Source of the DNA: an uncultured Bacteroidales bacterium
GTDB lineage: Bacteria > Bacteroidota > Bacteroidia > Bacteroidales > UBA932
Direction of reading: 5' to 3'
Assembly: GCA_934678915.1 (NCBI GenBank)
Contig: CAKUSF010000025.1
Coordinates: 1 to 21,183 of the forward strand
Length of the DNA stretch: 21,183 nucleotides
Under the pieces are notes generated by a model, which saw nothing but the letters and a program-made list of their open reading frames with translations, did no database searches and was not told the origin of the DNA. Position 1 is the first letter of the stretch, and each line of letters begins with the position of its first letter. Below are positions 16,959-21,183 of the stretch, piece after piece. The position numbers were made by a program, and so were the translations under genes.

Positions 16959-17591
16959 ATGAATATGCAAAAGAAGACTATAGATGAGATTCTTAACGAG
17001 ACGTTAAAGGTTCTTAAAGAGGGTGGAGTCATCCTCTACCCTACCGACACGGTCTGGGGACTTGGCTGCGATGCGACCAACCCGGAGGCTGTCGCAAAGA
17101 TTTACGAAATCAAGCATCGTTCTGACAGCAAGTCGCTGGTCCTGCTGGCCAACAGTCTGGATCAGATTGCGCTGTTTGTGAAGGAAATTCCTCCAATGGC
17201 CATAGATCTGGTCGAGGTCAACGACAGGCCGATGACCCTGATTTACCCCGGAGCGAAAACATATCCGGCCCCGGCAGAGGGAGAGCCACGGAAAGCAGAC
17301 CGGTTCCACCTTGCACACAACACCGTGGCCGCTGACGGCACAGTCGGAATCCGCATCCCGATGATGGATTTCTGCCTTCAGTTGACCTACAAGCTCGGCA
17401 GGCCTATCGTCTCCACCTCCGCCAACATCTCCGGAGAACCGACACCAAAGAAGTTCACTGACATCTCCGAAGAAATCAAAAGCGCGGTTGACTACACAGT
17501 CGATCCGCGCCTTGAAGCCGGTGCCACCGGCCTGGCCTCCCAGATCATCAAGATCGGCCTCGATGGCGAGGTGGAGATCATCCGGGCGTAA
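16959..17591 (+). CDS. tsaC: L-threonylcarbamoyladenylate synthase (YrdC/Sua5 family)
   Basis: This 210-aa single-domain YrdC protein makes threonylcarbamoyl-AMP from threonine, bicarbonate and ATP for the universal t6A37 modification of ANN-decoding tRNAs. The ATP/substrate pocket motifs are GGVILYPTDTVWGLGCDA at about 22-39, KHRSDSKSL near 54-62, and STSANISGEPT near 153-163. It lacks the extra C-terminal Sua5 domain, as usual for the short form. Start choice is ATG 16959 (MNMQKK); ATG 16965 is equally possible, and a TTG at 16941 is unlikely. No separate promoter is seen, so it is probably read from the rsmE promoter. Confidence 0.93.
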   Translation: MNMQKKTIDEILNETLKVLKEGGVILYPTDTVWGLGCDATNPEAVAKIYEIKHRSDSKSLVLLANSLDQIALFVKEIPPMAIDLVEVNDRPMTLIYPGAKTYPAPAEGEPRKADRFHLAHNTVAADGTVGIRIPMMDFCLQLTYKLGRPIVSTSANISGEPTPKKFTDISEEIKSAVDYTVDPRLEAGATGLASQIIKIGLDGEVEIIRA

Positions 17592-17608
17592 GCCAGCTTA
17601 AAAGGGAT

Positions 17609-17995
17609 TCATTCTACCATCACACCTGAGATCCTAAGTCGGAACGATTTGGGCTCTACATTGGTGTTGAAGTAAATCCAGTGCTTCATTTCCCCAATCT
17701 CTTTGTTGCGGCCATCGTAAGTCACATGGATTTCTCCTCGGCCTCCAGGCGGAATAGGCTTTTTCGGCAACTCAATCGAGACACATGGGCAATCGGGACT
17801 TGCTTTGTAGAAATACAGTTTCCCCCGGCTTATGTTCTTAAATTTAAACGTGCAATGTCTTAGTGAGCTGTCCTTAGGAAAGGTACCAATGTCCAAAAGC
17901 ATCTCGTCAAACTTCACTTCCATGTCTTCCTGAGCCTTCAAAATGGAGCATGTGCACAATCCCACAAGAATCAAGAGGATTACTTTCTTAATCAT
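17609..17995 (-). CDS. DUF1573-family exported protein
   Basis: The 128-aa protein has a signal peptide at about 1-21 (ending KAQ). One DUF1573-type immunoglobulin-like domain follows, with the hallmarks LDIGTFPKD, FKFKNIS, the SPDCPCV cysteine pair (Cys69, Cys71), PPGGRGEIHVTYD and the closing FNTN strand. The family is common and often multi-copy in Bacteroidota, and is exported; no activity is known. I start at ATG 17995, because the in-frame TTG at 18040 would place translation inside the terminator hairpin and before the signal peptide. It converges on tsaC with a 17-nt gap and no hairpin between them. Confidence 0.88.
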   Translation of the reverse strand: MIKKVILLILVGLCTCSILKAQEDMEVKFDEMLLDIGTFPKDSSLRHCTFKFKNISRGKLYFYKASPDCPCVSIELPKKPIPPGGRGEIHVTYDGRNKEIGEMKHWIYFNTNVEPKSFRLRISGVMVE

Positions 17996-18009
17996 AGTAC
18001 TAAATGAAA

Positions 18010-18038
18010 GGAGGGGCCCGTTTGAACCGCGCCCCTCC
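18010..18038 (-). terminator. Hairpin between the collagen-like lipoprotein gene and the DUF1573 gene
   Basis: On the minus strand GGAGGGGC and GCCCCTCC form an 8-bp GC-rich stem around a 13-nt loop, followed by TTTCATTTA. It begins 25 nt after the stop codon of the large gene. It fits an intrinsic terminator, though the T-run is short, so some read-through into the DUF1573 gene is likely. Confidence 0.65.
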
Positions 18039-18063
18039 AACTATTGAGATTTATTAACGATGA

Positions 18064-21183
<3,120 letters not shown>

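Noticed and set aside
17592..17608. Terminator between tsaC and the DUF1573 gene
   Set aside because: I looked for a hairpin in the 17-nt gap and found none.

Overview
The window (21,183 bases) looks like chromosomal DNA of a gut-type member of the order Bacteroidales (Bacteroidota). The evidence is mutually consistent. Exact TAnnTTTG -7 boxes stand upstream of eight genes, and there are almost no Shine-Dalgarno sites. Several products are typical of the phylum: an OstA-like protein in one operon with SurA-type folding factors, an SDR-type threonine dehydrogenase-like enzyme, a DUF1573 protein, a DUF5009/HGSNAT-like membrane acyltransferase and a DUF4988/PL29-N lipoprotein. I cannot place the genus. 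There are no rRNA or tRNA genes, no CRISPR array, no transposase and no phage genes. No gene-free gap exceeds about 210 bases.

Left part (1-7224). A 5'-truncated dehydrogenase gene on + converges, across a bidirectional terminator (809-835), on a four-gene minus-strand operon. In transcription order it is guaB (IMP dehydrogenase), a SurA-like lipoprotein, a two-parvulin SurA-like isomerase and an OstA/LptA-like protein. Spacing is 6 nt, then overlaps of 4 nt and 1 nt. The last three genes form an outer-membrane biogenesis set.

Middle part (7265-12038). A TIGR01212 radical SAM gene (-) is divergent from an SH3/NlpC-P60 peptidoglycan hydrolase gene (+). The latter runs tail-to-tail into dacB (PBP4, -), and both use a shared CTAG for their stop codons. 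dacB is divergent from galE (+).

Right part (12125-18040). After a second bidirectional terminator come, on the minus strand, radA and a conserved-looking 93-aa gene, a tiny cysteine-pair lipoprotein, and an acyltransferase-phosphodiesterase pair. A compact mirrored promoter separates the acyltransferase from the plus-strand pair rsmE-tsaC, which converges on a DUF1573 gene.

Right edge (18064-21183). A large lipoprotein with a coiled-coil DUF4988-like N-terminus, 19 collagen-like Gly-X-Y triplets and a roughly 900-residue region of unknown fold. Its start lies outside the window.

Two patterns cut across the annotation. First, four genes (radical SAM, dacB, acyltransferase, rsmE) have the -7 box only 4-8 nt before the ATG, which predicts leaderless or nearly leaderless mRNAs. 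Second, a short dispersed repeat (core CTTCGACAAGCTCAGYGACC and variants) appears at five places: two intergenic, one tandem pair in the radA leader, and two inside reading frames, where it is translated as extra linker sequence. I see no complete undescribed system. The collagen-like lipoprotein, the Cys-pair lipoprotein and the repeat family are the least explained parts.
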